A DNA stretch of 64,000 bases from Xanthomonas hyacinthi (GTDB lineage Bacteria > Pseudomonadota > Gammaproteobacteria > Xanthomonadales > Xanthomonadaceae), in contig NZ_CP043476.1 in assembly GCF_009769165.1 (NCBI RefSeq), positions 2,053,001 to 2,117,000 on the forward strand, read 5' to 3'. The translations under genes and the position numbers were made by a program. Numbering within the stretch: position 1 is the first letter of the stretch; every line of letters begins with the position of its first letter. The notes beneath the pieces are model-generated. The model was given only the letters and a program-made list of their open reading frames with translations. It searched no databases and was not told the origin of the DNA. Shown here piece after piece: positions 33,577-43,890 of the stretch.

Positions 33577-35536
33577 TCAGCGCGCCGCGTTGGCGTTCAT
33601 CGCCGCGTTGCGGCTGGCGTCCAGGTAGTGCGCCGGATCGCGCATGCCGGTGGTGTGGCATTGACCGGTGGTGTGGCCGCGGTTGACCCCGCCCGGCAGC
33701 TGCGCGTTGACCTGCTCGATCACGCCATCCTCCGGGTCGTCCAGCACCAGGTCCGAGGCCGCGTTGCAGTAGTCGTTGGTGTACCAGTTGGTCTTGGCGA
33801 AGGAGGTCGTGTAGTAGTCGACTTGCGCCCGTGCCGAGGTCGGGATGCCGGCCAGCCAGGCCTTGGCGCCGTCGTAGGTCAGGTCGCTGTTGCTGCCGCA
33901 GCCCACGCCGAACCACGAGCCCACCGTGGCCAGGATGCCGGACAGGTTGGTGCCCTGGTACGGCGTGCCCAGCGACTGCATGACGCGGCCGCCGCTGGCA
34001 TTGTCCAGGCCGCTCCAGTAGTAGCTGTACAGGTGCAGCGCGGCCATGCCGCCCTGGCTGTGCGCCACCGTGCCGAACGAATTCCATTGGCTGCCGAACT
34101 GCCCCCAGCAGCTGCGCGAACTGGTCGTTGCTGCGGTTCTGGTTGGCGTCCAGGAAGGTCGAGGCGTTGCCGAACTGCGCCACCGGCCAGATCCCGCCCG
34201 AGCAATAGCCATGCACCAGCACCAGGCGCGCGCCGGTCGCTTGCGCTTGCGCATCGGTCGCCGCGCGCTGCAGCGTTGCCGGGCGCTCGCCCATGCGCAT
34301 GCTGGCGTCGATCGCGCCGCCGCGCGCCATGCTGCTGCGGCGCAGCGCCGGCAGGGTCAGCGCCAGCGTGTCGCGCGTGGCCAGCGGCACGAAATGGTCC
34401 GGGTCCTCGATGCGCAGGTTGCGCAGCGTGAACGGCGCACGCGCGCCGGCACGGACGATCCAGCGTTCGTCCACGCTCAGCGGCAGGCGTCCATTCTGCG
34501 GCGCAAGCATGCCGCCGAGCCACGCCACCGGCACCGCACTGCCGTCGCGGCCGGTGCCCCACAGTTCGCCGAGCACGCGGTAATGCGCCGGCGCCTGGCC
34601 GGTGGCGCTGACCGGGATCGGCAGCGCCAGGCGGGTGCCGTCCTGCGCGCTGGCGCTCACCGCATCGGCGGCGATGCGTAGCGTGGTGTCGAGCACCGGC
34701 AGCACGTGTTCGGTGCTGCGCACGAAGGCCTGGCCGGTGGCGGCGTCGCCATGCACCACCACCTGCGCGAGGTAGCTGCCGGGCGCCGGCGCCGGGAAAT
34801 CGCCGGCGTAGATGCCGTCGCCGGCGGCGCCGTCGCCGTGGCGGCCGTCGTCGGCCATCGGCCACTGCGTCAGCGTGCCGTCGGGCGCGGTGACGCGCAA
34901 TTGTGCGGCGCGGATGCGCCCGGCAGTGGCGCCGAGCGCGGTGGCGCCGTGGCTGTCGCTGCCGCCGAGCAGCGCGGTCAGGCCGATGCGCTGGCCGCGG
35001 TGCAGCTGCCGGCGAGCGCTGGGATAGGACGCCAGCCGGGTGCGCGCATCGCCTTCCATCAGCAGGTAGCCGCGTTGCGCGTCGGTGCCGTCGGCGTGCA
35101 GGGTCAGCGTCCAGCTGCCGTTGGCGGCGGCGTCCACGCGGTACTCGCGCGCCGGCAGCGCGGCGTCGCCGCTGCCCAGGCGGGTGGCGACCGCGTTCGG
35201 CACGATGCCGGCGGCGCGTGCGTGCGCCGCGCCGGGCGCATGCAGCTGCGGTTGCCAGTCGTGCGCGGCGGACAGCAGCACGAAGCGCAACGTGCCGTTT
35301 TCCACCGGCAGCGTCGCCTGCCACTGCGCCGCCTCGCCGCTGCGTGCGGAAGAGAATTCCACCGGCAGCAATGCGCTCTTGGACAGGATCGCGGCCTCGG
35401 CCGGCGCCGGCGCGCGCATCTGCGCGAATTCCTCGGGCGGGCCGGCCAGTTGCTTGGGGACCAGGTCGGCCGCATGCGCGAGCAGCGGCGACAGCAGCAG
35501 CGTGGACAGCAGGGACAACGTCGGTAACGTCGGCAT
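33577..35536 (-). pseudogene. Secreted alpha/beta hydrolase (conditioned-medium-factor-like), frameshifted
   Basis: A signal peptide (MPTLPTLSLLSTLLLSPLLAHA) precedes a beta-rich region with VTAPDGTLTQWPMADDGRHGDG, typical of choice-of-anchor modules in conditioned-medium-factor proteins, then an alpha/beta-hydrolase region. The frame breaks near 34100: RSNDQFAQLLG is read in one frame and QFGSQWNSFGTVAHSQGGMA, with the GxSxG-type nucleophile HSQGG, in another. A GGGGG run at the junction has one base too many. Repaired, it is about 652 residues. Coding quality on both sides is intact, so this could be a recent mutation, phase variation or a sequencing error. Confidence 0.75.
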
Positions 35537-35999
35537 GGCGGCTCTCTCCTTGAACAGTGCGAAGCCGGGCAGTCCGGCAATCGCGAGCGCAGGCCTGCGC
35601 AGCGGATGCAGCGCCCTTATACCCCGCCACGATGACAGTTCCACCATGCGCTGCAGCACCGGCACGGCACCGCGTTGCGGCGATCCGGTGCGGCCGCGGC
35701 GCGGATGGGCCGGGCCTGCGCCGGGGCGGCATGGCGGTACCGATCGCGACGACCGCAAGCTGTTCGGCGGTCGTCGACGGCCGCCTCGCCATGCCGGCCG
35801 GGATCAAACCGATGGACGTGTCGCTGCAGATCGATGGCCGGCCGGTCGGTGCTCCGCAGGATGTGCCAGCGCGGCTAGCCGGAGCGCACGCTGCGTCCAT
35901 CGCCGCGTGGCCGGATGCATGCCTGTCCCGCCGACGTGCGCCGCACGAAGCGGACGGCGCGCGCGGTGCCCACGAACCGGCATGTCGCCCACGCCTGCC
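35537..35999. other. Intergenic stretch without recognisable gene
   Basis: About 460 bases between the metE 3' end and the promoter side of the secreted hydrolase. The long ORFs here are antisense continuations without family character. It probably contains the hydrolase promoter; no repeat or RNA gene seen. Confidence 0.5.
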
Positions 36000-36004
36000 G
36001 CGGC

Positions 36005-36033
36005 GATGCCCGGCGTGCCGCACGCCGGGCATC
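36005..36033 (-). terminator. Hairpin after metE, no U-tract
   Basis: GATGCCCGGCGTG / CACGCCGGGCATC, perfect 13-bp stem with a 3-base loop, 6 bases after the metE stop. There is no T run on the minus strand, so it may stabilise the 3' end rather than terminate. Confidence 0.55.
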
Positions 36034-36039
36034 GTCGGT

Positions 36040-38331
36040 TCAGGCCGCTTGCGCCTGCTGCATGCGCAGCTGCTTGGCTGCGGCCACCATCGCTTCCAGC
36101 GCGCTGCGCGTTTCCGGCCAGCCGCGGGTCTTCAACCCGCAATCCGGATTGACCCACAGCTGCTGCGGATCCAGCACCGCCCGCGCCTTGTCCAACAGTT
36201 GCACCATCTCCTGCGTGCTGGGCACGCGCGGCGAGTGGATGTCGTACACGCCCGGGCCGATCGCGTTCGGATAGCGGAAGCGCACGAACGCGTCGAGCAG
36301 TTCCATCCGCGAGCGCGAGGTTTCGATCGAGATCACGTCCGCATCCATCGCCGCCACCGCCTCGATGATGTCGTTGAACTCCGAATAGCACATGTGGGTA
36401 TGGATCTGGGTCGCGTCGCGCACCCCGGCGGCGGCGATGCGGAAGCACTGCACCGCCCAGTCCAGGTACGCCTGCCAGTCGGCGCGGCGCAGCGGCAGGC
36501 CTTCGCGGATCGCCGGCTCGTCGATCTGGATCACGCCGATGCCGGCGGCCTCCAGATCGCGCACCTCGTCGCGCAGCGCCAGCGCGATCTGCCGGCAGGT
36601 CTGCGCGCGTTCCTGGTCGTCGCGCACGAACGACCACTGCAGCACCGTCACCGGCCCGGTCAGCATGCCCTTCATCGGCTTGTCGGTCAGCGACTGCGCG
36701 TACTGGGTCCAGCGCAGCGTCATCGGCGCCGGACGCTGCACGTCGCCGTAGATGATCGGCGGCTTCACGCAGCGCGAGCCGTAGCTCTGCACCCAGCCAT
36801 GCCTGGTGAAGGCGAAGCCGTCGAGCTGCTCGCCGAAGTATTCGACCATGTCGTTGCGCTCGAACTCGCCGTGCACCAGCACGTCCAGCCCGATCTGCTC
36901 CTGCGCGCGCACGCAGCGTTCGGTCTCCGCCGCCAGGAACGCGTCGTACTCGGCATCGCCGAGCTTGCCCGCCTTGTGCTGCGCCCGCGCCTGCCGCACC
37001 TGCGCGGTCTGCGGGAACGAGCCGATGGTGGTGGTCGGGTAGGCCGGCAGCCGCAGCGCCGCCTGCTGCGCATCGCGCCGCTGCGGATACGGCGATTGCC
37101 GGCGTCCGGCGTCCTCGCTCAGCGCCGCCACCCGCCGGGCCACGTCCGGGCGATGCACGCGCGCGGACGCGCGCCGCGTCGCCAGCGCCTCGCGCGCCGC
37201 GTCCAGCTCGGCCTGCGCATGCGGCAGCTCCTGCAGCGCGTCGGCCAGCGTGCGCAGCTCCTGCAGCTTCTGCCTGGCGAAGGCCAGCCATGTGGACAAT
37301 TCGCGGTCCAGCGTCTTTTCCTGCTCCAGGTCCACCGGCACGTGCAGCAGCGAGCACGACGGCGCCAGCCACAGGCGCTCGCGGCCGACATGCCCGGCCG
37401 CGTAGCGCGCCAGGGTCAGCGCAGTGTCCAGCGGCGTGCGCCACACGTTGCGGCCGTTGACCAGCCCGGCCGACAGCACGCGCCCGGCCGGCAGCGCCTG
37501 CAGCACCGCGTCCAGCTGCGCCACGCCGCGCACCAGGTCCACGTGCAGGCCGTCCACCGGCAGCGCCGCGGCCAATTCCAGGTTGTCGCCCAGCTCGCCG
37601 AAATACGTGGTCAGCAGCAGCTTCGGCCGCGGCGCCTGGGCCAGGAACGCATAGGCGCGGCGATAGGCCTCGCGCGCGGCGGCGTCCAGGTCCAGCACCA
37701 GCGCCGGCTCGTCGATCTGCACCCAGTTGGCGCCGGCCGCGTCGAGCTGCTGCAGCAGTTCGGCGTAGACCGGCAGCAGGCTGTCCAGCAGCGCCCAGCG
37801 ATCGCTGCCGTCCACGGTCTTGGACAGCAGCAGGAAGGTCACCGGCCCGATCAGCACCGGCCGCGTGGTGATGCCCAGCGCCTTGGCTTCCAGGAACTCG
37901 GCCAGCGGCTTGTCGCCGCGCAGGCGGAAATGCTGGCGCCGCGCCAGTTCCGGCACCAGGTAGTGGTAGTTGGTGTCGAACCACTTGGTCATTTCCAGCG
38001 CGTGCAGGTCCAGGCCGTCCTCCTGCGTGCCGCGCGCCATCGCGAAGTAGCCGGCCAGCGGATCGGCATCGGCCAGCGCGCGGTAGCGCTGCGGGATCGC
38101 ATCGAACAGGAACGCGGTGTCGAGCATCGCGTCGTACAGGCTGAAGTCGTTGCTGGGCGGCAGCTCCACCCCGGCCTCGACCTGCAGCCGCCAGTGCCGC
38201 TGGCGCAGCTGCCGCGCCGTGTCTTGCAGGTTGGCGCCATCGGTGTCGCGGCGCCAGTAGCTTTCCAGCGCACGCTTGAGCTCGCGCCGCGCGCCGATGC
38301 GCGGGAAGCCCAGGTTGGTCACGATCGTCAT
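36040..38331 (-). CDS. metE: Cobalamin-independent methionine synthase
   Basis: Transfers a methyl group from 5-methyl-THF-triglutamate to homocysteine without B12. 763 residues, the usual length. The N-terminal domain starts [19 protein letters not shown]. The catalytic C-terminal domain has [12 protein letters not shown], and zinc ligands lie in [12 protein letters not shown] (His, Cys) and in [12 protein letters not shown] (Cys), with Glu in the region between. A cobalamin riboswitch precedes it, so B12 should shut off expression, implying a B12-dependent MetH elsewhere. Confidence 0.97.
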   Translation of the reverse strand: MTIVTNLGFPRIGARRELKRALESYWRRDTDGANLQDTARQLRQRHWRLQVEAGVELPPSNDFSLYDAMLDTAFLFDAIPQRYRALADADPLAGYFAMARGTQEDGLDLHALEMTKWFDTNYHYLVPELARRQHFRLRGDKPLAEFLEAKALGITTRPVLIGPVTFLLLSKTVDGSDRWALLDSLLPVYAELLQQLDAAGANWVQIDEPALVLDLDAAAREAYRRAYAFLAQAPRPKLLLTTYFGELGDNLELAAALPVDGLHVDLVRGVAQLDAVLQALPAGRVLSAGLVNGRNVWRTPLDTALTLARYAAGHVGRERLWLAPSCSLLHVPVDLEQEKTLDRELSTWLAFARQKLQELRTLADALQELPHAQAELDAAREALATRRASARVHRPDVARRVAALSEDAGRRQSPYPQRRDAQQAALRLPAYPTTTIGSFPQTAQVRQARAQHKAGKLGDAEYDAFLAAETERCVRAQEQIGLDVLVHGEFERNDMVEYFGEQLDGFAFTRHGWVQSYGSRCVKPPIIYGDVQRPAPMTLRWTQYAQSLTDKPMKGMLTGPVTVLQWSFVRDDQERAQTCRQIALALRDEVRDLEAAGIGVIQIDEPAIREGLPLRRADWQAYLDWAVQCFRIAAAGVRDATQIHTHMCYSEFNDIIEAVAAMDADVISIETSRSRMELLDAFVRFRYPNAIGPGVYDIHSPRVPSTQEMVQLLDKARAVLDPQQLWVNPDCGLKTRGWPETRSALEAMVAAAKQLRMQQAQAA

Positions 38332-38554
38332 TTGCGTTTCCTCATTGCGTTCATAGGCATTGAGGAACGAAGGAACCGCGCGCCGTCCGCCCGTTCGCAC
38401 GGGACGCCCGCCACGCCAGCGACCTTCGCCCCCGCGGGCGAACCGGCGCCACGCGGGCAGGCGGAAGAACGTGGCGCGGCGCAGGGCCGCGGCACGGCTT
38501 CCGGCCGCCTCCCCGCGGAGACGCCAGGTCGAATCGGAGGACGCACAGGTCCTC

Positions 38555-38745
38555 CGGCCGGGGCCGGTATTCGGGCTGATGGACGAGCGCACCGTGCCGG
38601 CTGCGCGCCTACTGTCCGCCGCTTCCCAGGCCGGCATGCGCCGGCCCAGTGCCATTGACGGAGGTCGTTTCCATTCACCGCTGCGGGGCAGCTCCGGAAT
38701 GGGCAGGCGCTTGCGGCGCCGGCCTTCACCGGATTCCCGTTTAAA
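38555..38745 (-). promoter_or_regulatory. Cobalamin riboswitch upstream of metE
   Basis: Read on the minus strand, the leader shows the ordered AdoCbl/B12 aptamer elements: GGGAATCCGGTGAA at the 5' side, the highly conserved GCTGCCCCGCAGCGGTGA (38675-38692), GGGAAGCGGCGGAC, and the B12 box ATCAGCCCGAATACCGGCCC near 38560-38580. About 220 bases separate the box from the metE start, room for an expression platform with the GC-rich hairpins seen there. Expected effect: repression of metE when cobalamin is abundant. Confidence 0.93.
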
Positions 38746-39159
38746 TCCATCCCTTCATCCGAATGAAGCGATGGATACCTTCGGCGAGCGCACGATAGGC
38801 CGGATGCGGCGGCGGGTCAAGCGACCTGTGGATTTGCGGGGGACGCGCCGGCGGCGCACAGCGAACGTGTAGTCTTTCCAAAACCTATGAACCGACGCTT
38901 CTCCTGCAGACGACAGCGCAGCACCGCACGGCCGCGCCCGATGCCGCTTTCACTCACGACTTCCGATGTGTCCGCGTGCTACGCCTCGCTGAGCCTGTCT
39001 GTCGTCCCAATGCTGGAACGGGTAGAAAGCATCGTATTTTCAATTGCTTAAGTTGGCCCGTGTGCAGCGCGTGCGCACTTCATCAACGACCAATAACTTA
39101 TCCGTAAATAGTGTGACCTGTCGATGCGCGCCGCATTCGGCGCGGCGCCGGAGCGAGAT
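38746..39159. other. Intergenic junction between metE leader and the catabolic island
   Basis: Includes the probable metE promoter next to the riboswitch and then about 280 bases in which I see no gene. The base composition falls beyond about 39020 (for example ATTTTCAATTGCTTAAGTTG), which I take as the start of foreign DNA. Confidence 0.5.
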
Positions 39160-39160
39160 C

Positions 39161-39326
39161 TTGGCGAAACGTGACGAGTCGTGGGTGGTCGCCGATGCGT
39201 TCTGGCGTCGTGTGGAGCCGCTGATTCCCGCACGCGCGACAGCGGACACGATCTACGTGCGCAAGCCGGATGCCGGCCGGCCACCGAAACCGGCTCGACT
39301 GGTATTTGAGGCCATCGTCGCCCGAG
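39161..39326 (+). pseudogene. N-terminal fragment of an IS5-family transposase
   Basis: The frame encodes LAKRDESWVVADAFWRRVEP, LIPARA and YVRKPDAGRPPKPARLVFEAI, the start of IS5-family transposases (W-x-I/V-xDxFWxxVEPLIP, then GRPPxxxRxxFEAI). Similarity stops at FEAIV and a stop follows at 39343. About 55 of some 270 residues are left. No terminal inverted repeats are evident. It flags past transposition at the metE-side edge of the 3-hydroxybenzoate island. Confidence 0.75.
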
Positions 39327-39407
39327 TCGAAGATAGGCGCTGATTTTGTTATCGCTACTTGATTCAACATTCGATGATTTCCTCTTCCCAACACGACTCT
39401 CATTGCC

Positions 39408-40769
39408 TCAGAGTGCCGCTGCTCTTCGGTTGATCCGATGCCGAACCGCTAAAAGCGCGCCAGCTACGATCAGCATTGCCACCGCCAACGCGACAAAAAA
39501 TGCCGCGCCATGCGATGCCAGGAGCAGCGGACCAATGAAGGCGCTGGTGACTGCTCCCAGCCGTCCGACGCCAGCCGACAGGCCCACGCCGGTGGCGCGG
39601 ATGGGCGTGGGATATATTTGGCCGGCAAGGACATAGATGGCCGCTTGGGTGCCTGGGATCAGCACGCCGGCGAAGAACAACGCGGCCAGAATGGGCACCG
39701 TCGTATCGACGCCTGGCGCCTGGGCCAGCAGCAGGATCAGGACAGCACAGGCGCTGCCGCCAACGCTCATGGCCACTAACGCAATGCGTGAACCAACACG
39801 TTGGACCAGGCGTGCGCCTAGGATGCCACCGACCAATCCACCCGCGCTGAAGCAGGACAGGCTGGTTCCAATTGACTTGGGCGAAAACCCGAGGTCCGAG
39901 AACAGCGACGGGAACCACGTGTAGACAAGATAAGTGGACAGAACCACAAAGAAGAACGCGATACAGAGTAGATAGGTGTCCCGGGCGAATTCACCGGCAA
40001 AGATCATGCGGAGAGGCGCATGTTTGCGCGGCCCCTCTTCGCCGGTGTCAATGACCGTCATGTCTGCCGACAGGGACGCCCCCATTCTCGCTGCCAGTCG
40101 CGTGACGCGCGTGGTGTGCCCCTCGGCACGAAACCTGTAGCGCAGCGACTCGGGAAGCCATACGGTCAGTACAACCGCCAGCAGCAAAGGCAGCCCGCCA
40201 GCCACCATGAAGAGGGTCTGCCAACCATGGGCAGGCAGCAGATAGGCCCCCAGGAATCCGAGCAGGATGCCGCCGACCGGCAATGCGCTCATGCAGATGC
40301 CAAGAGCCAAGTTGCGCTGCTTAAGTGGTGTCGACTCAGCGACGAGCGTGGCGGCATTGGGCATTGCAGCGCCCAGTCCAAGCGATGCGATACCCCGCAG
40401 AATTCCAAGGCTCAGGATCGAATCGCTGAACGCACCGGCAAAGGTGAACGCACCAAAGACGGCGGTAGCAAAGATCAACGTCGGCTTGCGGCCCAGGCGG
40501 TCGCCCGCCAAGCCGCCCAACGCAGTGCCCACTGCCATGGCGATGAACGACAGCGCCATGAGCACGGCGAAGTCCGCGCGCGCCACGCCCCAATCCTTGG
40601 TGATCATGGGCAACGAAAGGCTCAGCACCTGGGCATCGACGCCGTCGACAACGCCCACCAGGCTGATCAGAATCAGCGCACGCTTCTGCAGCGCAGTCCA
40701 AGATCCGTGGTCGAGCAGGCTTGCGATGTCAAAGCTCGTCCGTTCCCGTGGTGAGGAAAGAGTGTTCAT
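39408..40769 (-). CDS. Aromatic-acid:H+ symporter, MFS superfamily
   Basis: 453 residues, 12 predicted spans. The opening RALILISLVGVVDGVDAQVLSLSLP (span 1 with the acidic residues of the aromatic-acid symporters) and GLAGDRLGRKPTLIF (loop 2-3 motif A) place it with the PcaK/MhpT/BenK group. GPLLLASHGAAFFVALAV forms the last span. Together with the hydroxylase and dioxygenase genes it probably imports 3-hydroxybenzoate or gentisate. It lies downstream of the porin gene in the same direction. GC is lower than in the flanking core genes. Confidence 0.87.
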   Translation of the reverse strand: MNTLSSPRERTSFDIASLLDHGSWTALQKRALILISLVGVVDGVDAQVLSLSLPMITKDWGVARADFAVLMALSFIAMAVGTALGGLAGDRLGRKPTLIFATAVFGAFTFAGAFSDSILSLGILRGIASLGLGAAMPNAATLVAESTPLKQRNLALGICMSALPVGGILLGFLGAYLLPAHGWQTLFMVAGGLPLLLAVVLTVWLPESLRYRFRAEGHTTRVTRLAARMGASLSADMTVIDTGEEGPRKHAPLRMIFAGEFARDTYLLCIAFFFVVLSTYLVYTWFPSLFSDLGFSPKSIGTSLSCFSAGGLVGGILGARLVQRVGSRIALVAMSVGGSACAVLILLLAQAPGVDTTVPILAALFFAGVLIPGTQAAIYVLAGQIYPTPIRATGVGLSAGVGRLGAVTSAFIGPLLLASHGAAFFVALAVAMLIVAGALLAVRHRINRRAAAL

Positions 40770-40800
40770 GTATTGAAGTCCCGGAATTTGATGTTCGCTG

Positions 40801-42381
40801 TTAGAAGCGGAAGACAGCCCAATAGCCGAAGTAATTCGAGCTCTTACCGCCGCCACTCTTGAAAGATCGGCTGGCATCGAACTTTGTCGCGAACAAGCGG
40901 AAGCTGAGATTGCGCGTGGCCACGTAGTCGACCTGGAGATTCCAGTTGGTGCCGACCAATCTCTTGCCATCTGTGGGGGTCAGCAGGGGCGCGGTCGACG
41001 GTCCGAAGTACACCGCGTCGTTGCGACTCTGTCGCCAGAACAGCTCAGGACCGGCACTGACGGTGAGTCTTGATGCGGGTTTGAGCGTGATGGTTGGATA
41101 GAAATCCAGCAGATTTGAAAAATTGAGCCAACTTGCGTCGGAATACAGGGGCAATCGCGGAAACGGGGGAACGAAGGTGCCGATCTTTCCATCGCCCCGG
41201 TCGCCGTCACCGCTGAAAGCATTCAGACGTGCGCCAAGTCGCGGTGACAACCGGGAACCGGCGAAGGTATAGCCGCCTTCCAGCAGAAGCCCCCAGGCTT
41301 CGATCCGCTGGTTGCCCACGCTGCCGTCTTGGTAGGTCGCTTCGCCATCGAAGTCGATGCCATGGGCGCGGATCGCCAGCCTGGTGCCATAGGAGCGTCG
41401 TACCTCCTTGCCGCTTGTGTCGCGGTAGCGGGCCAAGGGACGGGCTACATCGTAGTAGTACGCATCCAGCGTCGAGGTGGGCGCAAGCAAGACTGAGCCA
41501 TAGAGTCCGTTGAAGTGCGTGCCGGCCTGGACCGAGTCATCGAATCTGCCCGGAGCGTAGGACACTGGCTTGACGCTGAAACCATCCAGCTTGAAGCGCC
41601 CTTGGTCGATCAGGGTGGCGCGCAGGCCTTGGTAGATGAAGCGCACATTGGTGCCGTCCCGCATGCCGATGAGCTTCCCATTACCCAGCGGCATCTCGAA
41701 CCGGCCCGGACGCACGGTCAAGCTCAATCCGTCCTTGAGCGGGATGCGGACATCGAGAAACGCCTGCCTGACATCGAGCTTGTCGCGGTTGGGAGGCGTT
41801 ACCGACCTGGCGAAGAATTCGCGGTCGTCACCTATTTCGAAGAAAGCGCGGAGATTGTTGCCGACATGCAGATCGGCATTGAGCCTGAGGCGCTGCTGGA
41901 GATGGTCCAGTCGATCGTCTGGGCTGGCGCCCAGGCGCAGGTGCTCCCAGTAGTTGTAGTAGTAACGGACCTCTCCACCAATTGAAAGATAGGCCTGGTC
42001 TCCCAGCGGAAGATAGCGCAGCGCTTCCAGTGGACGCCTGTCCGATGCGGTTTTCAGGCTGCTCCAGTCTTCGCTCCAACGTAGCGACTGCGGCGTGCGC
42101 GCCGGTCCTTTGCGTCCGCCTGGGACCGGTTCGGGAATGGGAGCGCCGGCGGGTGCGGGAACCGGGCCGGGCGCGCCGATCCTCAGCAGCGCAGTGTCTT
42201 TGGCCGGCGCCTGCGCCTGCGCTTGCGGCGTGCGCTCGGCCCGGGACTGGACGTTTTCTTGTGCCATTGCCGCGAAGGGCAGGAACAAGCCCGTCATGAC
42301 CGCAGGCCAGGCCATTCGCTGGAATGCCGGCCAGCCGACTACCGCACCGCTCGCCGCGGTTTTGCTTCCACACATGTTCAT
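40801..42381 (-). CDS. Outer-membrane channel, alginate-export/porin-like, aromatic-acid uptake
   Basis: A 526-residue precursor. The long N-terminal signal (about 40 residues, ending LPFAAMA) is followed by a Pro/Ala-rich linker to about residue 95. The rest is a beta-barrel of the alginate-export family: LSIGGEVRYYYNYWEHLRLG, FFEIGDDREFFARS, TVRPGRFEMPLGNGKLIGMRDG. The closing FGYWAVFRF ends in the phenylalanine required for outer-membrane insertion. Family members next to aromatic catabolic genes form hydrophilic channels for aromatic acids. It precedes the MFS importer by 31 bases, so the two form an outer plus inner membrane uptake route. Confidence 0.82.
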   Translation of the reverse strand: MNMCGSKTAASGAVVGWPAFQRMAWPAVMTGLFLPFAAMAQENVQSRAERTPQAQAQAPAKDTALLRIGAPGPVPAPAGAPIPEPVPGGRKGPARTPQSLRWSEDWSSLKTASDRRPLEALRYLPLGDQAYLSIGGEVRYYYNYWEHLRLGASPDDRLDHLQQRLRLNADLHVGNNLRAFFEIGDDREFFARSVTPPNRDKLDVRQAFLDVRIPLKDGLSLTVRPGRFEMPLGNGKLIGMRDGTNVRFIYQGLRATLIDQGRFKLDGFSVKPVSYAPGRFDDSVQAGTHFNGLYGSVLLAPTSTLDAYYYDVARPLARYRDTSGKEVRRSYGTRLAIRAHGIDFDGEATYQDGSVGNQRIEAWGLLLEGGYTFAGSRLSPRLGARLNAFSGDGDRGDGKIGTFVPPFPRLPLYSDASWLNFSNLLDFYPTITLKPASRLTVSAGPELFWRQSRNDAVYFGPSTAPLLTPTDGKRLVGTNWNLQVDYVATRNLSFRLFATKFDASRSFKSGGGKSSNYFGYWAVFRF

Positions 42382-42454
42382 TCATCCCCTCTCCTGATGA
42401 AGCGATCCGTTGCTGTGGATAGATCGCGCGTTTTATTTGCCGCTGGTCGCAGCC

Positions 42455-43009
42455 CTCCAGCTGCAGCCACGGCGCTGCCTTTCGCCAGATGGCTTCCTTG
42501 CTGGAAATGCTTTCCAGTGCCTGCATGGTCTGGTCGATCTGATCGGTGCACGCCATCAATCGAGCGCGGAGTAATGGCTCGATTGCGAATCCGATGTCGA
42601 AACGCGCATCGACGGTGATGCGTTGCGGCTCTGGGTCCAGGTCGATCGTGGCCGCGTGGGCGGAGGCTTGCATGCGCTGGCCGATTTCGGCGTCGCCCAA
42701 CGCGATGGCAGCGATGCCGTTCTACCTCGCGTTCTGCCAGAAGATGTCGGCGAAGCTGCTCGCGAAGATCGCCCTGATGCCGATGTCAGCAAGGCACCAG
42801 ATCGGCACGTTGTGGTCGGCCATCGCCAAGGTCATTGTCGGCCTGCGCACCGTGCGCGAAGTCAGGCGCAGGGACTCCAATGCCTGCGGGCTGGTCAGTT
42901 CATGCACCAGATGCCGATCGACGCAGATCAGGCACGTGCCATCGTCACGCTCTTCGATGGCATGTGCGTCCCGGAGCCTGTCGTATAGAGTGTGCGGGAT
43001 GGCGTTCAT
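42455..43009 (-). pseudogene. Degraded leuC-leuD fusion (isopropylmalate dehydratase-like)
   Basis: From the ATG at 43009 the frame matches the start of the LeuC large subunit: [18 protein letters not shown], then [20 protein letters not shown] and [12 protein letters not shown]. It then jumps, in frame, into the middle of a LeuD small subunit: [21 protein letters not shown] frameshift near 42715 leads to more LeuD-like sequence to about 42455 (TIDLDPEPQRITV, TDQIDQTMQALES). About 400 residues of LeuC and the start of LeuD are gone. Neither enzyme can function. It probably was a paralogous aconitase-type pair belonging to the catabolic cluster. Confidence 0.7.
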
Positions 43010-43092
43010 GCCCACCCTCCCTGATCCGAAGACGAATGCGCCTGCGCCTGCGAGAATGGGGATCTCCAGTACGAGAAAAGGCCACCTGCCGC

Positions 43093-43890
43093 GTGACAAC
43101 CAGAACCTCTGACCGGTTGATTGAACTGCTTGAGCTTTTTGGGTCTGGTGGAAGCATCTGGACCGTAGAGCGCGGTGCCGCAAGACTTGGGATTTCGGTG
43201 TCCAATGCCTACCGCTATTTCCGTACGCTGGCCAGTGCCGGCTACATCGTGAGTAATGGCCCCGGGCGCTATGTGCTGGGTCCTGCAATCATGAAACTGG
43301 ACCGCCTCATGCGGCTCAACGATCCGCTGATCAACCTGGCGCGCGCGGAGATGCGGAGTATCGTCTCGGCCGCGCCGCCCTACAGCGTCGCCATCCTGTG
43401 CCGGCTCTACAACGGGCAGATTATCTGCATCCACGAAGAGTTGATTTTGCCACCGCAACTTTCGGTCAGTTACGAGCGCGGCCTGCCCATGCCGCTGTGG
43501 CGTGGCGCCGCATCCAAGGCCGTGCTGGCGCATCTGCCTCTCAAGACCATCAAGACGCTCTGGGATGCCCGTCAGACCGATGCCGATACCGCATCCAGTG
43601 GCCTCGGCCCCGACTGGGAGCACCTCAAGGCGCAGGTGCGCACGTTGCGCACGCGAGAAGCAATCACGACGCTTGGGGAGCTCGGTACCCCGACGCGGGG
43701 CGTCGCTGCGCCGATCTTCGATAATGGCCAGGTGATTGGTAGCCTCGGTTTGGTCCTGCTGACCGACCAGGCCGGATTCGACGACCCGGCCCTGGAAAGG
43801 TCGGTGAGCGCTGCCGCGGTGCGCATCACCACCAATTTCGGCACGACCGCTGGCAGCCCGCAGCTTCACGCGGCACGCGCCGCATCTTGA
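43093..43890 (+). CDS. IclR-family transcriptional regulator
   Basis: 265 residues from a GTG at 43093. The winged helix-turn-helix spans residues about 5-65 ([20 protein letters not shown], then [15 protein letters not shown]). The effector domain of about 170 residues includes [35 protein letters not shown] and [21 protein letters not shown], the usual IclR ligand-domain landmarks. It is convergent with the hydroxylase gene and overlaps its 3' end by 25 bases. It is the obvious candidate controller of the 3-hydroxybenzoate genes, probably as an activator responding to the aromatic substrate. Confidence 0.9.
   Translation: MTTRTSDRLIELLELFGSGGSIWTVERGAARLGISVSNAYRYFRTLASAGYIVSNGPGRYVLGPAIMKLDRLMRLNDPLINLARAEMRSIVSAAPPYSVAILCRLYNGQIICIHEELILPPQLSVSYERGLPMPLWRGAASKAVLAHLPLKTIKTLWDARQTDADTASSGLGPDWEHLKAQVRTLRTREAITTLGELGTPTRGVAAPIFDNGQVIGSLGLVLLTDQAGFDDPALERSVSAAAVRITTNFGTTAGSPQLHAARAAS

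Noticed and set aside
38332..38554. A second RNA element between the metE riboswitch and the start codon
   Set aside because: GC-rich hairpins are present but are best explained as the riboswitch expression platform; no independent conserved motif.
35557..38658. A 1033-codon ORF antisense to metE
   Set aside because: No family signature, composition of a shadow frame, and metE on the other strand is complete.
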